Positions 12,561-25,705 are shown, counted from the stretch's first letter. The stretch is DNA of 64,000 nt from Holacanthus passer (GCA_025331565.1 JAFREQ010000003.1:10533001-10597000), one strand, 5' to 3'. Translations and numbers: made by a program. Notes: a model not told the origin generated them from the letters alone.

Positions 12561-15189
12561 GGAATAGTAGAAAGGGAGCAAAGGAAGAGGATGGTGGGTG
12601 AGATGGGGAGGGCGAGTGGGTAAAGTGGGCAATGACACTAGTTTAACTTTAATTCAACCTTTTTTTTTGGACATTATTTTCAGTTACTTGTAATTTTTTC
12701 CTGGTGAGTTCAGACCTCGGCCGATGGCGGGAGGATCTGAAAATGATATCCAGCTACATCTTTGTCACCATATGGAAAATATAGGCATCATCAAATCCTT
12801 CTTTTTTTTTCTATTCATCCTCTTCCTCTTTATTCCCCATTTGCTGATCCTCCCATTATCCTCATTATGAAACAGCCATAAAAGCTTTACTCTAGAAAAG
12901 ACAGATATGAAGGAGAAAGCAGCTCGAGCAAACTCCTGCAGGATGCAATTCATTTTTCATAGGAAGTTCAGCAATAACTATTCACATTAAAATAATTTTA
13001 AGCATATTTTGAACGTTCTTTTGATTCTGTAAAGTCACACGATCCAGTATTTTCAAACTGTCCAACATTTAATATGTATTGAATCCTTCTCTTAAATTCA
13101 AGTGAAAATTACTTATCTTACTGCTTTATTGCTTAATATCAAGATATGTCTGTATATTGAAGTATAAAAGCAATGACACAAACAAACGTGGCTCCATCCG
13201 ACGACCAGCGTGAATCTGTCAGGCTGCATCTTATGACAACTGCTCAGATGCAGTCTTCTATTTGTTTTGAACAAATCACTTAATGTGCTTTAATTATGAT
13301 TCCTTTGTCGCCGCACAATGGGATGATTGTTCTCAGTGGCATGGTCTCTGGTGCCAAGAGAAAAAACAAAACGAGACCCCCCCCCGTCCACACCCCTCTT
13401 CCCTTTACCAATCACTCTCAGAGCAATTTCGTGACTCCCCCTGCTGACCTGAATTCCGATGGAGCAGGTGCCAATGGGATGTGGGTGGTTTGGGGTTTTC
13501 GGGGAAGAGGACGGTGACTGTGGCGAAGGGGTGGGTGGGAAGAGGCCTTCGCTGTAACACAGTAAACACTGACTCAATCCCCTCTGCGGCCCCCCACCCA
13601 GTATGTAAAGGTAAATATTAATCCTGTTGAATCCTTTTGAAAAGAAGGAAGGAAAACTACTGTTCTAATCATTTAAATTCCAAAAGATACAGCAACTATG
13701 AAGCAGATCAAGTTAGTCCACTTGTGAGAGGAACTTGTGTGTGTATTTCAGGATGTGCTGGCTCTGATCTCACATATCAGCTTTGGAGGACATTTCTTCA
13801 ACTTGTGGACTTGGTTGGTTATTATTGCACATTACTGTGGGCCGCTCTGACCATCACTTTTGACCTGGGTCTGTCAGATGAAACCAAACAAAAAAAACTT
13901 TATTGGCCATACACCAGTCTGTCATCTAAAAATGTTTTGCTTCACTTTTGCACTTGATATACAAAAAAACTACTAGAAAGTTGAACTACACCTAATTACA
14001 ATAATCTTTCCTTTCAGAATCAGGTATTTTATGTCGTAATAAATGTAAAGTATTCTGGCTAAGCACAAATGTCATGAATCACAACAAAAAACGTCATGTA
14101 CGTTTATTTAATTATATTTTGTTTTCAGCCTATTTTCATTTTTGCAATTAAACTATTTTGTCTGTTCAATGTTTTTTATATTATTGCTTTAATTGTTTGT
14201 ATCTGTTTTCTATGTTGTCGTGTCTGTCGTGCTAACAACTATTGCAATTGCAAATTGTATTGAACTGAAATTAATTGTCTTACATAGAAGGTTTTAAATT
14301 TAGTAGCTATTAAAAAGGCAAATCTCTAGGAAAGAATTGCTTAAGTGATGAAATGATAAACACACATGGTCCCACTTTTGGAGATAATGTTCCTTCCCTT
14401 ACACATTAACACAGATTTTATGAGCAGTTTAATGATCGCCGCCGTCTCACAGCAAAACTGAAGAAATGCCTCGAGCACGGCCGGCGGAGATCTATCGTTC
14501 AGCCGCCCAGCAGCAGGCTCGCTGCTGAATGCCTCTGTTTCTGTTCCTGTGCAGTCACACAGAAGTGAAGGGAGCCAGGCTCTTTGTTTGGTCAACCCAT
14601 GGGAAAGGCCTCACTCTGTTCTGCTCTCTGAGAACCAAAACACAGATTCTATAGGAAAGACTTCAAGAGCAGGAAAAAAAAAGGGGGACGGGAGCAAGAA
14701 TCCCACATATCAGGAAGATTCACATCAGGAATACAGTGACGAGGAGACGGGAAGAATCAAGTGCAGACACAAATGAAATTGGTTGAAATTCTGGTAATTA
14801 GGAAGGACTGAAATGAAAGGAGCATTGAGAAAGTGAGAAAAGAGAGAGACAGAGATAGACGAGCATGAGGGTGGTAAAGAGTGAAAAGAGGAGCTGGATG
14901 GCACTTTGGCAGCTTCGCCGTGTTCCCAGGAGGATTACCCAAGCACTAGATGCCACAGACTGCCAGCAAGACCGCAGAGAAGCTCCTTGAATGGAGACAC
15001 ACACCGCAAACACACACACACACATCTCCGTGGACGTCTCCCCGCCATATTCTGGTATCTATTTCACCTGTTTCCTCTCTTTTTTTTTTTTTTTAATTTC
15101 CAGTTCTTTTCTCTTCCTCATTCCTACACTGTTCCCAGCTCGTTCTCCACCTCCCTTTTCTCACTCTCTCTATTTTTATCACTCCTTCC

Positions 15190-15335
15190 CTCTCTGCGGC
15201 CGTTAGAGGAGAGGCCGCAGACAGGTAACATATGCTCCATCTTCAGGCGGCGTGTGCGGGCCCTTTCACGTCCTAGTGCACGGACAGAGCTCTCTGTTCG
15301 CGGGAAAAAACTCAGAGGCCGCTCACTCACTCCCT
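15190..15335. promoter_or_regulatory. slc1a2: CpG-rich patch with perfect 8-bp hairpin
   Basis: CTGCGGCC near 15195 pairs with GGCCGCAG about 19 bases further on, so a short stem-loop is possible. CpGs continue through GGCGGCGTGTGCGGGCCC and TTCGCGGG. It could be an alternative slc1a2 promoter or an enhancer. A plus-strand ACAG|GTAACA donor-like site is present but no coding exon is evident. Confidence 0.25.
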
Positions 15336-16101
15336 CCTTTTGCCGTTTATCTCTTTTCAGCTGAAGAAAAGAGTTCTATGTTTTGCTGTCTGTCCTTTTT
15401 CTCTTTCTGTCACTCCCACATATTAAAGCTACTCTCCCACTCTATCTAACACTTCTGGCAGTGTAAAATCTCAGTTTGTCTGGCAGAAACTCTGGTGTTT
15501 CTACATTGTTCTTGTCTTTTTTCTTTTTTATTCTCAGGCGCTAAAACTGCACTGAAGTACATTATGGAGCGGTGTGCAAAATATGAAGGCAGCGAGGAAA
15601 ATAGGCCAGCTGCCTGCTCGCTTTCTAAGGTGTCTGGCAAAAATATAACTAATTCACATTAGGAAAACAACATACTATTCCGTTCTATCCACACATGTGA
15701 ACGTCCTATAATATTCAATTAATCTTTCATCTCACTCCGCAGCGTCAATGCAATTTTCTTTTAATCAGTTCATGCCTGCTTACTGGTGATGGCTCATTTG
15801 CCATCTGGTCCACCACTCCCAGTCATCTCTGAGTGTTCAAATCCATCCAGTGGGTTCCTCTCTTAATAATTCTCAAGTGCGGCCGACCACTTTAATCAAT
15901 CCATAAAACTGTTGAGATTGATTGGTAAGATTTAATTTCCACACTAAAGCCCAGTCAATGAAGCATCAGTTCAAGCATCAGCTATCAGTTAGTCAGGATA
16001 TTGATTTTTTTTTCTTTTTTTGACCAGTGTGCTGTTACTTCCTTTTCCTTTCCATATTATTTACCCCTGGCTTGCGTATCTCCACAATTACCCTCCCCCT
16101 A

Positions 16102-16136
16102 TGTGTGTGTTCGTGTGTGTGTGTGTGTGTGTGTGT
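16102..16136. repeat. (TG)n microsatellite
   Basis: A TG run broken once by TTC. Confidence 0.95.
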
Positions 16137-17550
16137 ACCTCACAGCAGGACAGCCTGTATTAAACACAAAGGCACACTCACAAACACACATGTTCATGTA
16201 AACATCTACGCTGCCCTGACTACCCTGAGCGGTGTCTACCCTAATTAAAGCAATGTCTTCACAGATGGTTATCATAACAGATTCTGAGAAATATGATTTG
16301 GACTCGTTTCACTTCAGTGGGAGCTCGGCAACACTGCAGGGTTTTTTTTGTCTGGACGTGCGAGTGCCTCTGTATCTTGTGCGTGTATGCGTGCATGATT
16401 TCTAGGATGCATTTAAGCTCTGAGGGCTTGATACTTTCATGATTCCATGTTGGACTTATGATTATTAACTTTTGTTAAAATCAAAATTGTTTTTCAGTAT
16501 AACAAACTGCAAAATATTGATATGGCATAATTAATTTAGCTTGGATTTTCATCCACCAGTGGCCAAACCAAAGAGGTGTTTCCTTAATGAAAAATTGAAG
16601 TGAAAACATAATTTATGTCAAAGGAAATGTCATCCAGGCAGAATTGGATCTAATGCTACATTTATTTTGATTCATGCAGTCTATTCAAAAGATTTCAATA
16701 TTTATATTCTATTATTATAAAAAATACATTGAATGAATTTCCAAGAGCAGCATACAGCAAAACATAAACATCCAGGAAATAATTTGTTTCCCATTATTTT
16801 CTGACAAATGTAGGTAAAAAGGATTAATGAAGCTCTCCCAGATGAAAGTCGCTGCATAAATTCCATCACACTAATGATGCTCTTCTCTGTAAACAAATGC
16901 TAAATATGTGCATAATGTGCTCTAGCAGACTCCTATTGATTTGGATGTGAATTCTCATTTATGTGAATTGGTTGTTATGGCTGCAGCATGTCTCTCATAT
17001 CCTCTCACATGATGCTTATTTAAAGAAAAAAGAAAAAAAAACACCCCCCACAGATTCAGGCCATGCATCTATATTCTAAATGACTCACCCTGCCTGTGAG
17101 CATGTGTGAGCTCGCCTTGAATGTCTGTCGTGCTCATTCATGTAAGGCAGCAAATGCCACAGTACAGTAGTTTAGAGAGCAGCCTCTGGGAAAAGGACAA
17201 AACGCATTAGCTGCATGGACACTTTCCTTTAAAGATTCTCCCAGCAATTACACTGAAGGCCAGGGCCTCTTTAGATCCCAGTCCTGTCACACAATGCACA
17301 CGGTGCAGCCAGTTCCTCTCACCATCGCCACCAGTGGTACACTGTCCATGAAAAACCCACCAGGAGAGGCCCCACCTGATTTCCAGGTTGCATGCGTGCA
17401 TCAACACACTGCTGAGAGAAGCATCCACAAACACACCATGGACCCGCTTGTGAAAAGCCAAAAGTAACACTGACGGTGATCAACTGATGGTGCCAAGAGA
17501 GCTGGTTTCCATGGTGACATTGATGGTGCTATAGGAAAACTGTGTGTGTC

Positions 17551-17552
<2 letters not shown>

Positions 17553-17588
<36 letters not shown>
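17553..17588. repeat. (TG)n microsatellite
   Basis: About 18 TG units, preceded by a shorter TG run from 17541. Confidence 0.97.
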
Positions 17589-17589
<1 letters not shown>

Positions 17590-18793
17590 ATGGGTTTTAA
17601 TATGAAAGAGGGAAAAGGGCCACAACCATTGGCTCAAAAAGTGGGTGGAGATAGTAAGGTAATAAGCATTCAGTTGTTCCTTCCAGGAACATTCTCACCT
17701 TCTGTGCAAGAATAAAATACTTCCCTGACATGAAAAATGAAAAAGTGAAAAAATAAAAAACGAGGTTATTGACACTGGGAATATGCCATGGACCACTGCT
17801 GCGCGGTCATTCTGCAAACACATTATGGCACAAACAATTTCAAGGAATAAACTATAGAAAACACTGCAAATCACAATCACAGTTTTCTCTCTCAGATCAA
17901 GCAAGTTTCCAAAGTCATGCAGTCTAATATGCCAGCAGAGCCACGCACTTGGTGAACTCAAGCTGCAACTTGTTGATAAATTTACTGTCAAAACCTCTCC
18001 ATGTAAGAACAGAGGTGATTCTCACACAATCACAACCAGTGACTAACTGAGATTTATTGGACTCATAAAGTTGCAGAGAAACATCACAGGCTCATCATTA
18101 AATGTGTGACTCCCTAACTGGCTCTATGAAGTAAATGCTTTTAAAGTTGATGTTAATATGATGATTCAGTTCAAAGCAACTTTCTTTCTCTGAATCATCC
18201 AACACTTTCTTTGGCAAGCAAAGTGAGCGGAGCCCTTTTGGTTTATTTTGGATTCTGTAGGCACAATGAACACACAATAGCCAGAGATATGAGAGAAAGG
18301 TTTGCCAAATATAAATGTTATATCTAAGACTGTGGCAACAAAAGCTACTGTGTCCACAAAGGGACGCATTTGGATTGATGTCAGTGATGTCAGGGCATGA
18401 ATGTAAACTTCAGTCATCTACATCAAATCCAGCTTTTGTTTGATGCATGCATGAGAGCAGAGATGTGTGAGTGAACGCAGCTCTTTTGTTCATGCAACCT
18501 GCAGAGATCACCGCTGCTGGACACTCATGCGCATCTGTGGAGCATATGAATCCCTGCACCAAGAGCAAAACTTTAATTTAAGGCACATCAGCAAACCGGT
18601 GTTTTCTTGCACTGATGCATGGTTTTGCATGCTCACCTGCAGTCATTCCTTCATTAAAGCAATTATTCCAATTAACCTGTGACTTGTTGGGATAAACTGA
18701 GTCAGGGTCAGGACGAGCCTTCATCATCTCCACTTTACCGATGCTGGTTGCAAGCTAAATTAAAAAAAAAAAGAAAAAAAAGCAGCATCTTAC

Positions 18794-19050
18794 CTTTGTT
18801 GCAAACCACGCTGATGAAACTTTTTCCTCTGCTCTCCTCGCAGGCTCTTGGCGCATCCGCTTCAGAGGGGCTCAGCCACGGCGAGCTGCAGGGCGCACGG
18901 CGGGCCAGGACAGGAGCGCTGCACGGACCTCACGGAGGGGAGTTCTCTCTCTCTGTCAGTAAAATCCGAGGAGCTCCGCAGCTCAACGATCGCACTGAAT
19001 GAGCTGTGCCTCACCTCGCTCTCCGGCGCTTTACTCCCCCACCGCCCGCC
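18794..19050 (-). other. slc1a2: candidate slc1a2 exon 1 (5' untranslated)
   Basis: Read on the minus strand, this GC-rich stretch ends in AACAAAG|GTAAGA, a strong donor, with its last exonic base at 18794. Joined to the acceptor at 992 it has no ATG in the MPKQVEV frame: going upstream from the junction the frame is open for 22 codons and then meets a TGA. Translation would therefore start in the next exon, which is why I treat this as UTR. The 5' boundary is a guess. A different first exon elsewhere in the large intron remains possible. Confidence 0.5.
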
Positions 19051-19140
19051 TCCGCCCGTTTCCCCCCTCTTTGTTTCTCCTGCATGGGAATGCCAGCTCC
19101 CGTTGGTTGGAGCTGCAGCCTATACCGAGCTCATCTCTCT
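18990..19140 (-). promoter_or_regulatory. slc1a2: candidate slc1a2 promoter, CpG island
   Basis: GC-rich sequence upstream (minus strand) of the candidate first exon. It contains GC boxes (CCGCCCGCC and CCGCCCG at 19041-19060, the complement of Sp1-type GGCGGG) and a CCAACCAAC element on the minus strand. There is no clear TATA box. Assignment rests on the match with the adjacent donor and on synteny. Confidence 0.4.
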
Positions 19141-19144
19141 CCAC

Positions 19145-19153
<9 letters not shown>

Positions 19154-19175
<22 letters not shown>
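19154..19175. repeat. (AC)n microsatellite
   Basis: About 11 AC units flanked by CT-rich sequence. Confidence 0.95.
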
Positions 19176-21934
19176 GCATCCTCTCTCTCACACAGTAGAA
19201 AGTTGATGCAAAATCTGTGGCCATATATTCCATATTTTATAAAAACTCACCTCCAGCTTGTTCATAGAAAGTCTCCTAATTCCAGTGTGCATTAAGATGC
19301 AGAGAGAGTCCTGCAGCTTCTCTGAGCTTCTCATTTGCCCTTTTTTTATGACCTTTATTTTCACTCATTAAAGCCAGTGCTTGATTTCTATGACCAGAAT
19401 AGCAGCATAGAGATGCTTTAATATTCTACAGCAGGGTTAATTGTCTACTGCAGTTCAACAGAATAAAATCATCTCACAACTTTTCTTTGAGAATTGATGC
19501 ATATCATTTTTTTTTTTTTTTTGCCTTTGTGGATCCCTGTAACACAAAATATATGATCAATGTTAGAGGAGGAAAGGGACATGGGAACATTTTTATGTAC
19601 TGTCTTGATATTACTCCTTTTTTGTCTCTCTAATAAAGACAAAATGTGGCAGACACATGTCTTCCAGGTCTGGAGTCGAGGACGAGGTGGAGCAAAAGGA
19701 AGAGAAACAACCAAGGAAATAAAAAGGGGGAAAAAAATCATTACTGCAGTTTGTGATCCAAATGTAGTGAAAGCAAATCATGTTATTTATAATCACAGCT
19801 GTTATTAATAATTAGGAAACCCTCACACTGGAGAAGGTGGAGCCTGAAAATGTTTGAATGATTCATTTGCTGTCGACTGATGTGTTTGACATTTATGTTT
19901 ATGAGGTAGTGAGAGAGAGAGATTTAAAGATTTATGTTTGGAGAAGCTCATGTTACACACTTAAATACATAACAACTATAATTGAGCTTCATGCACATGT
20001 TTTTGGATACAGAGGAGAAAAGAAGGAAAGCAGGTTAAGTAGGTTGGTAGGTGTTTTGCCAGAGGCAGGGCGATGTCGCTGAGCAATACTGGTGTGATAG
20101 TTCTCATTCATAAGTGACTATGGACACTGTCCTCACAATAAAAATTTAAAAAAAAACAAAGGCATTGGCCATTTGTTCAAATGCTTCAAATGTTTATGTA
20201 TGTTTACCTGACAAGGCCCTGTGAAAAATGACAATTGTCTTTTACAACAAGATGACACTTTGTAGCTTCATGTTGTTGCAGAGATACAAAACCTTACTGA
20301 GAGGAGGTCAGGGTGGATGGATTCTGTGATATCGGAGACGGCTGTTCGCATCCTGTTTCCTACAAAAACCAATGTTACTTGTCAGTCAACCTTCCAAAAT
20401 CTATAATCCGCCATAAACTGATCTGTTAGGAAAGGGCTCTTGTGAGAGGGGAAAACGGACGGCGATGAAGCAGTGCTCAAGGTCATCCTCGTATTGCTCG
20501 TCAAACTACTCATGAGAGTAGGTAAAACCGAATTGCTATTGCAATTATGTTTGGGTCAGTGCCCTGTATGCCTTTAAAGCTTATTGGGCAGCAAATGAGA
20601 GCGTGGGGAGTAATAACAGCAAATCCCCAAAACTGCTCCGAAAAAAATCGAGCCAGACGCTGACTAAGCCGTGTGAATTGGGTTGATGTTCCACCTCTGC
20701 ACAGGTGACCAAGTGCAAAGGTCGCATTTTTGAAAAGGATCCAATGGTTTTTGAACATTTGGATAATTCCTGTATGAATCCAACTGTGCAGCAGAATTTG
20801 TGTGGGCAACACTAATTAGAGTCTTTAGTTGCAGCTTTGACACCATCGCAGAGGAACAGGAAAAAGTAAAGCCTATAATTGCAGGCTTAGAAAGGGCCAT
20901 GACAGAATATAGCAGTATTCTTAACAATGAATGCATTTGTTTAATTTATCAATTGTGAGTTCTTCAAATATGTGGCGAAAATATTCAACCATTAAAGTGG
21001 CAGCTCCAGCACCATTTGTATCCTCATTGGATTTGGAACCAGCTCCTCAGAGTTTCCCTCATCTCTGTCTGACACAGAGATGTTGCAAGACTGTCAAGGA
21101 GTGAGTGGACAACCAAAGATTGCCGAGGGCAGTGTTTGATCAGGAGGAGCAGGATGAGTAGGTATGGGTGGGGTGAGAACGAAGTTGGCCTATTAGGGAG
21201 CAACGCCCATGAGAGGAATGACATCACCAGGGAAAGTTACAGTGCTTCTTGTGTTGTCCGCCTGCAACAGCTTGCAGGTGTCATTTCATTTATCATTATT
21301 TTAGTTTAGTTTTTTTATACCACTAGTGTAGATTGCAGCTTTCTCAAGAACGGCTCATCCAAACAACTTCACACCCGAAACTGCGCTTCCATGGGTCCTG
21401 ACTGATGCATTTGTCATGACATAATTGCAACCCTTGGCAATGCTGGAGTATATGTGTCACTTGGGTGCAAAAGCTCACAAGAACCTTAATAAAGTGAAAG
21501 GCACATTCAGTGTCGATGGATGAGCCCCAGATTTTACATATCTCAACAGTGCATCTTGAGGTGATGTTATTGGAGTGTCACCAAGATGGGAGATCTCCAG
21601 ATGCAATGGGTTGAATGGTGATGTCTAGGAGAGAATCAGAGATGGGCATTTCAAGCAAAAAATAACGTTCATCTTAATTGCGAACGTAAGATAATCAAGT
21701 GGCTGCTGTCATTGCTAACATTGGGACCAGGCTACTTGGAACTTGGGAGCAAGTTATTTCCGGTAACAAAAGAACATTTCAAAAGTTGTTATGGCTAAGT
21801 AGAGTGTCTCTAATTCACACAGCACGATGAAGGAGCTGTACAGTTTGTGCAGGAATGTGCAGAGCATTTACCATTTATTTAGACGATGTATGAAAGTATA
21901 TGCAGTAAAGGAATATGTCCTATAAAGTCCATGC

Positions 21935-22108
21935 TCCACACTAACCTTTCTCCCTTAGCTGATGTACTGTTCTAAAGTGCAACATTGTTGTCAGATCACA
22001 TTCCAGGTTTAAGGTTCAAGTAAACTCACTAACTCATTAATCTCGAGCCAAGAAATCACTTTACCAAGTCAAACTATAAGGACAAATGTAGAGATCAGGG
22101 AGTCCTCT
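21935..22108 (+). repeat. diverged direct repeat, copy 1
   Basis: It shares an ordered series of blocks with 22498-22697: TGCTCCACACT, CAGATCACATTCCAGGTTTAA, AACTCACTAACTCATTAATC, and AACTATAAGGACAAATGTAGAGATCAGG. Order and orientation are kept and many substitutions separate the copies, so the duplication is old. Confidence 0.75.
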
Positions 22109-22446
22109 TTGGAAGTTCCTGGTGTTCTTTGTCGATTTAGCTGTGTCCATCTTGGTCTTTAGGGTTGGATTCTCATCAACCACGTGTTGTACCTGTTGAC
22201 CTGGAGTGTCCTTCAGACCTTCTGCACCTCCTTCATTCTCTCCTCATTGACAGGATGTTCTGCTCTGTGTCCGTATGAACAGATGTCTTGACATAAATCT
22301 GTAACCTGAGACCATAGTTACTATCTATTGTGGTGCACGAGATACTTCCTCCATGCCAGACACCTGATAATATCTCGTGAGCATGAGATATTGAAAGTTC
22401 TTTGGGTTTTTGGCTTCCCCCCCCCCCCCCATGTCTCTTTATTTGA

Positions 22447-22493
22447 TATTGTGTTTAAGATCAATAAAGAATGATCTTATCTTAAACACAATA
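22447..22493. repeat. perfect 15-bp stem-loop
   Basis: TATTGTGTTTAAGAT (22447-22461) is exactly complementary to 22479-22493 across a 17-base loop. It lies just before the second copy of the local direct repeat and is AT-rich. Confidence 0.85.
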
Positions 22494-22497
22494 CCAA

Positions 22498-22697
22498 TTC
22501 TGTGCTCCACACTTAACGTTCTTCCTACCTGGTTAGGTGCACACTTACATAACCCTTACTGTGTACCGCTTCAAAGTGAGACGCTGTCAGACCACATCCC
22601 AGGTTTAATGTCAAAGTAAGCTCACTAACGTATTAATCCCGTCTTAAGAGAAGATAAATCAGTTGCCAATTATAACTATAAGGACAAATATAGAGAT
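22498..22697 (+). repeat. diverged direct repeat, copy 2
   Basis: Partner of 21935-22108, with insertions between the shared blocks. Best-conserved parts are CACATCCCAGGTTTAATG near 22592 and ACTATAAGGACAAATATAGAG near 22674. Confidence 0.75.
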
Positions 22698-25640
22698 CAG
22701 GACAAAAACAGAAACATGTATAAAAGAGGACTAAAAAACAAGATGAAGGTTAAAACATGACCTGTCCTGTATATCATCTGTTTTATGTACCTAAAAGGCA
22801 CCTGGGGATCCTAATAAATGAAATGACATGCATTGGAATTTAAAAGTCTATAGGGTCACAAAAGACAGCAGTTGACATGCATGGGTGAGCATCCATCATT
22901 CTTTTGTCTCTCCATCTCTTTGTCCCTTATACACTGTTGACTTGTCATGCCATCACATGTCATTACGAAGTGCAAAATATGCCAAGTATCCCCATTGTTG
23001 AAATTGTCTAGTGTAACATATCTCTCATGCAAAAAGATGCAGCGATTAGTTTGACAGAGCACAGTCGGCCTAACATTAGTCGGATTAACCGTTGACGGTC
23101 CGAATGTCTAAAATAGTCTCTGAATAGTTAATACATCCTACATATTCAATAGTATTTATTAAGTAAACCGTTGACCTGTTTTGGGGCGCTGCATTCTTTG
23201 TTCAGCTCTGTCTGCTGCCTGACACCTGATCCCTGATCAACCCATCTCAGATAGCATGCTGATTGCAGCATTGGTTTCCAGATTTGCAACATTTTTCTGG
23301 GTTGACAAGTTTATGGGCCACTTGAGCAGATTATTAATAAGAATCAGCTCCACCTAGCACCTGGGCAAACATGAATGCTGAATTGTTCAAGAGGCTGAGT
23401 GTGGCATTACTCAATATATAATTAGTTCTTAAATCTATGTTCTTGTGTTATTTCCCCTGGTCATTGGCTCCACCCTGCTGCGATTGGGTCCTTCATGGAA
23501 TTTCAAGGAATAGCCAGCCTTCCTCTTGCTTGCCCATTAAGACTATTATCTGGGTCTCCAGTACATTTGGATGTACCAGGCTGCTCTGTCAGGGATAGTC
23601 AGTATGGGAACGCCAGGATTCTCTTTTGTATGCAAAGCAGCATGGATTCCAGCAGAGCATTTAATCCTCACCCGTTCCTTTTGCTACTAAAGTTTCTCAG
23701 GAATGTCGACCGATCAAAAAACAAGTAACAATGAACGACCAAGATATTGTAGAACCTGAACTATGTGGAGCAGCAGGTTACTTGACCTTCACCATGGCAC
23801 AGTTAATGTCACTCTTTTCTTCCTTGAATCGGCAGGTTACAAATGTTAAGTTTCTGTTTCGCACCAAGAGTCACACTTCAAAACAGGACAGCAAATAAGT
23901 AACAAATCCAGCCCATGTACACTTGTACACCTTCTATCAGACACTGGCATCGATAAGCACAGTGATGAGTAGCATCAGATATACACACAGACATATATAC
24001 ACAGATGACATTTGAACATCATGAAAACACAGTATCCAATGATGCAATACTAGATTTTAAAATGAATGAATCCTTTAAGATAGGATGTTTTTGATGTTGT
24101 GCATTTTAATAAGCTGTTCAGGAATAAAAAAAAAAACCCAAACAAACATGATCTACTGCAATTGCACCCATCCAAATAAAAAGGGCAAACCATAAGGGGC
24201 ATGGGCCAGCGTTAATGGCCTCGCAGGATCAATCGGAAAGCCTGGAAAGGTGTCACGAGGATGTTCCAGAGTAATAACATTGGCAAGTCTTCAGAAACAC
24301 CCCTGGGAGGTGGGGAGGTTTCCTTGGGGGGAGGAGGTTAATGCGAGTATTGAACTGTGTGCTAAACCTTGTACGTTTGAAAGATTGGCTTCGGTGCTGG
24401 TGAAGGTACAATAACAGCTCAACCAAGAGGATGTTACTGCCCCTTAAACAAAGGAACAACACCTGCCTGCACGTGTACATACTGCATATTTTCCTGTGGT
24501 CTCTTTCATTCGTTCTCCCTCCATCTTCTGTATTCACTTTCTCCTGTTTCCTATCCCTCTCTCTCTGTCTCACTCGTGCTCAGTTCAGCAGCAGCAGCCG
24601 AAAGGCTCTGCAGCTGCTGCACGAGTCAAACAATCACGGCTGTAATAAATCATATTGCCACTTCTGGCTGTGCAATTCAGTCACAGGCCTGCATATGGAT
24701 GAAAACACAGGCGGGGCTTTACATCAATACAGCAAAATTGCTTTGTGTGTTGAAACATGAGAGAGTTGTAGATTTATTCAGGGCTGTGGAGAAGTGTATG
24801 AATGGCTATCTTCCATTTCATATAGGCATATACGGCAGGTAATGGCTGAATAATAGCCTGCTCTGCTTAGGTTCATACTGTGTGTGTTACAGGGCTGAAG
24901 GGGCTGGAATAGAAATGGTTCTGAGTGTAGCATAATGAGTTGCTGAGGATATGATGGGTAGAAAACGGGGGTAGGGATAATTTCATAGGGTGGTAAACAC
25001 ATTATAGCTGAAAGAATAAGGTTAGCAATGGTCTACAATTTTCTTATTGTCAACAAATTTGACCAAAACCAACAATGAATTGACCCTTTGAGCAAGTATT
25101 GACCAAGTCAGCAAAGCCTGATACACAGTATTTTATTGCTCCACGCCATAGACCTCCATTAAAAAACACATATGTGAGCCACACAGTTGCACTGTGTGAC
25201 AAATTATTTCATTGTGGCACTATATAAAATAATGAAATAATTCATTTTGAGTCATTCCCAGGTGCTGTAATTAATTACTAGTACAACAAATGTATGTCGA
25301 TCCGCTGACAAAAACAGTTCCAAATAAATGTTAACTCCCATTTGATTAACATTTGCTGGAAACCTTGAACACATGTGACCAATTTTCGGACTTTTTTACT
25401 CTTGGTAAGAACAAGAGCAAGAAAAACAACAACTTATTAGCGACTGCCTCATAGTTCACAATATGATTATGCATGTGAAGCCTAACCATTTCATGCCTGG
25501 TGTCCAATATAGGCATGTGTTACAATACAGTTTGTGTGTCATAGCCTATATGAACATTTTACAAAAGTCTTATTATCAGTGTTAATTCAACGTGATGCAT
25601 AAGCGGTTGTTTCATTTCACACAACTATCTGGCTTTTCAG

Positions 25641-25705
25641 CTGAGGGCCGTGAGGGCCGCGGTGAATGAGATGGAAGAGTTCATCGGAGCCGACCTAAGC
25701 TCCAG
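25641..25705 (+). other. orphan exon-like segment, open frame
   Basis: The plus strand has a TGGCTTTTCAG acceptor ending at 25640 and CCAG|GTAATT at 25705/25706. The 65 bases between are CpG-rich against an AT-rich background and open in frame 0, reading LRAVRAAVNEMEEFIGADLSS plus two bases. The peptide would be an amphipathic helix. I do not recognise it and found no partner exon nearby. It could be part of an unknown gene, a decayed exon or chance. Confidence 0.3.

Larger units (their letters stand above)
993..18793 (-). other. slc1a2: slc1a2 intron 1 (about 17.8 kb), non-coding
   Basis: This stretch joins the candidate first exon to the MPKQVEV exon. It holds simple repeats (5784-5809, 11683-11722, 16102-16136, 17553-17588), a purine-rich tract (8941-9125) and several CpG-rich or AT-rich islands that could be regulatory (3520-3600, 12380-12560, 15190-15335). 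None of the long open frames in it has a recognisable protein, and most are composed of CT, AC or GGA simple sequence. Confidence 0.6.
21279..22828. repeat. about 1.55-kb block bounded by a perfect 15-bp inverted repeat
   Basis: TGTCATTTCATTTAT at 21279-21293 is repeated in inverted orientation at 22814-22828. The block encloses a duplicated segment and a hairpin, described separately. It may be the footprint of an unclassified non-autonomous element. No transposase and no clear target-site duplication was seen, so the limits are uncertain. Confidence 0.3.

Noticed and set aside
14906..15364. 152-codon plus-strand frame
   Set aside because: Mostly T/C-rich tract translated as Phe/Ser/Leu; no homology and overlaps a microsatellite.
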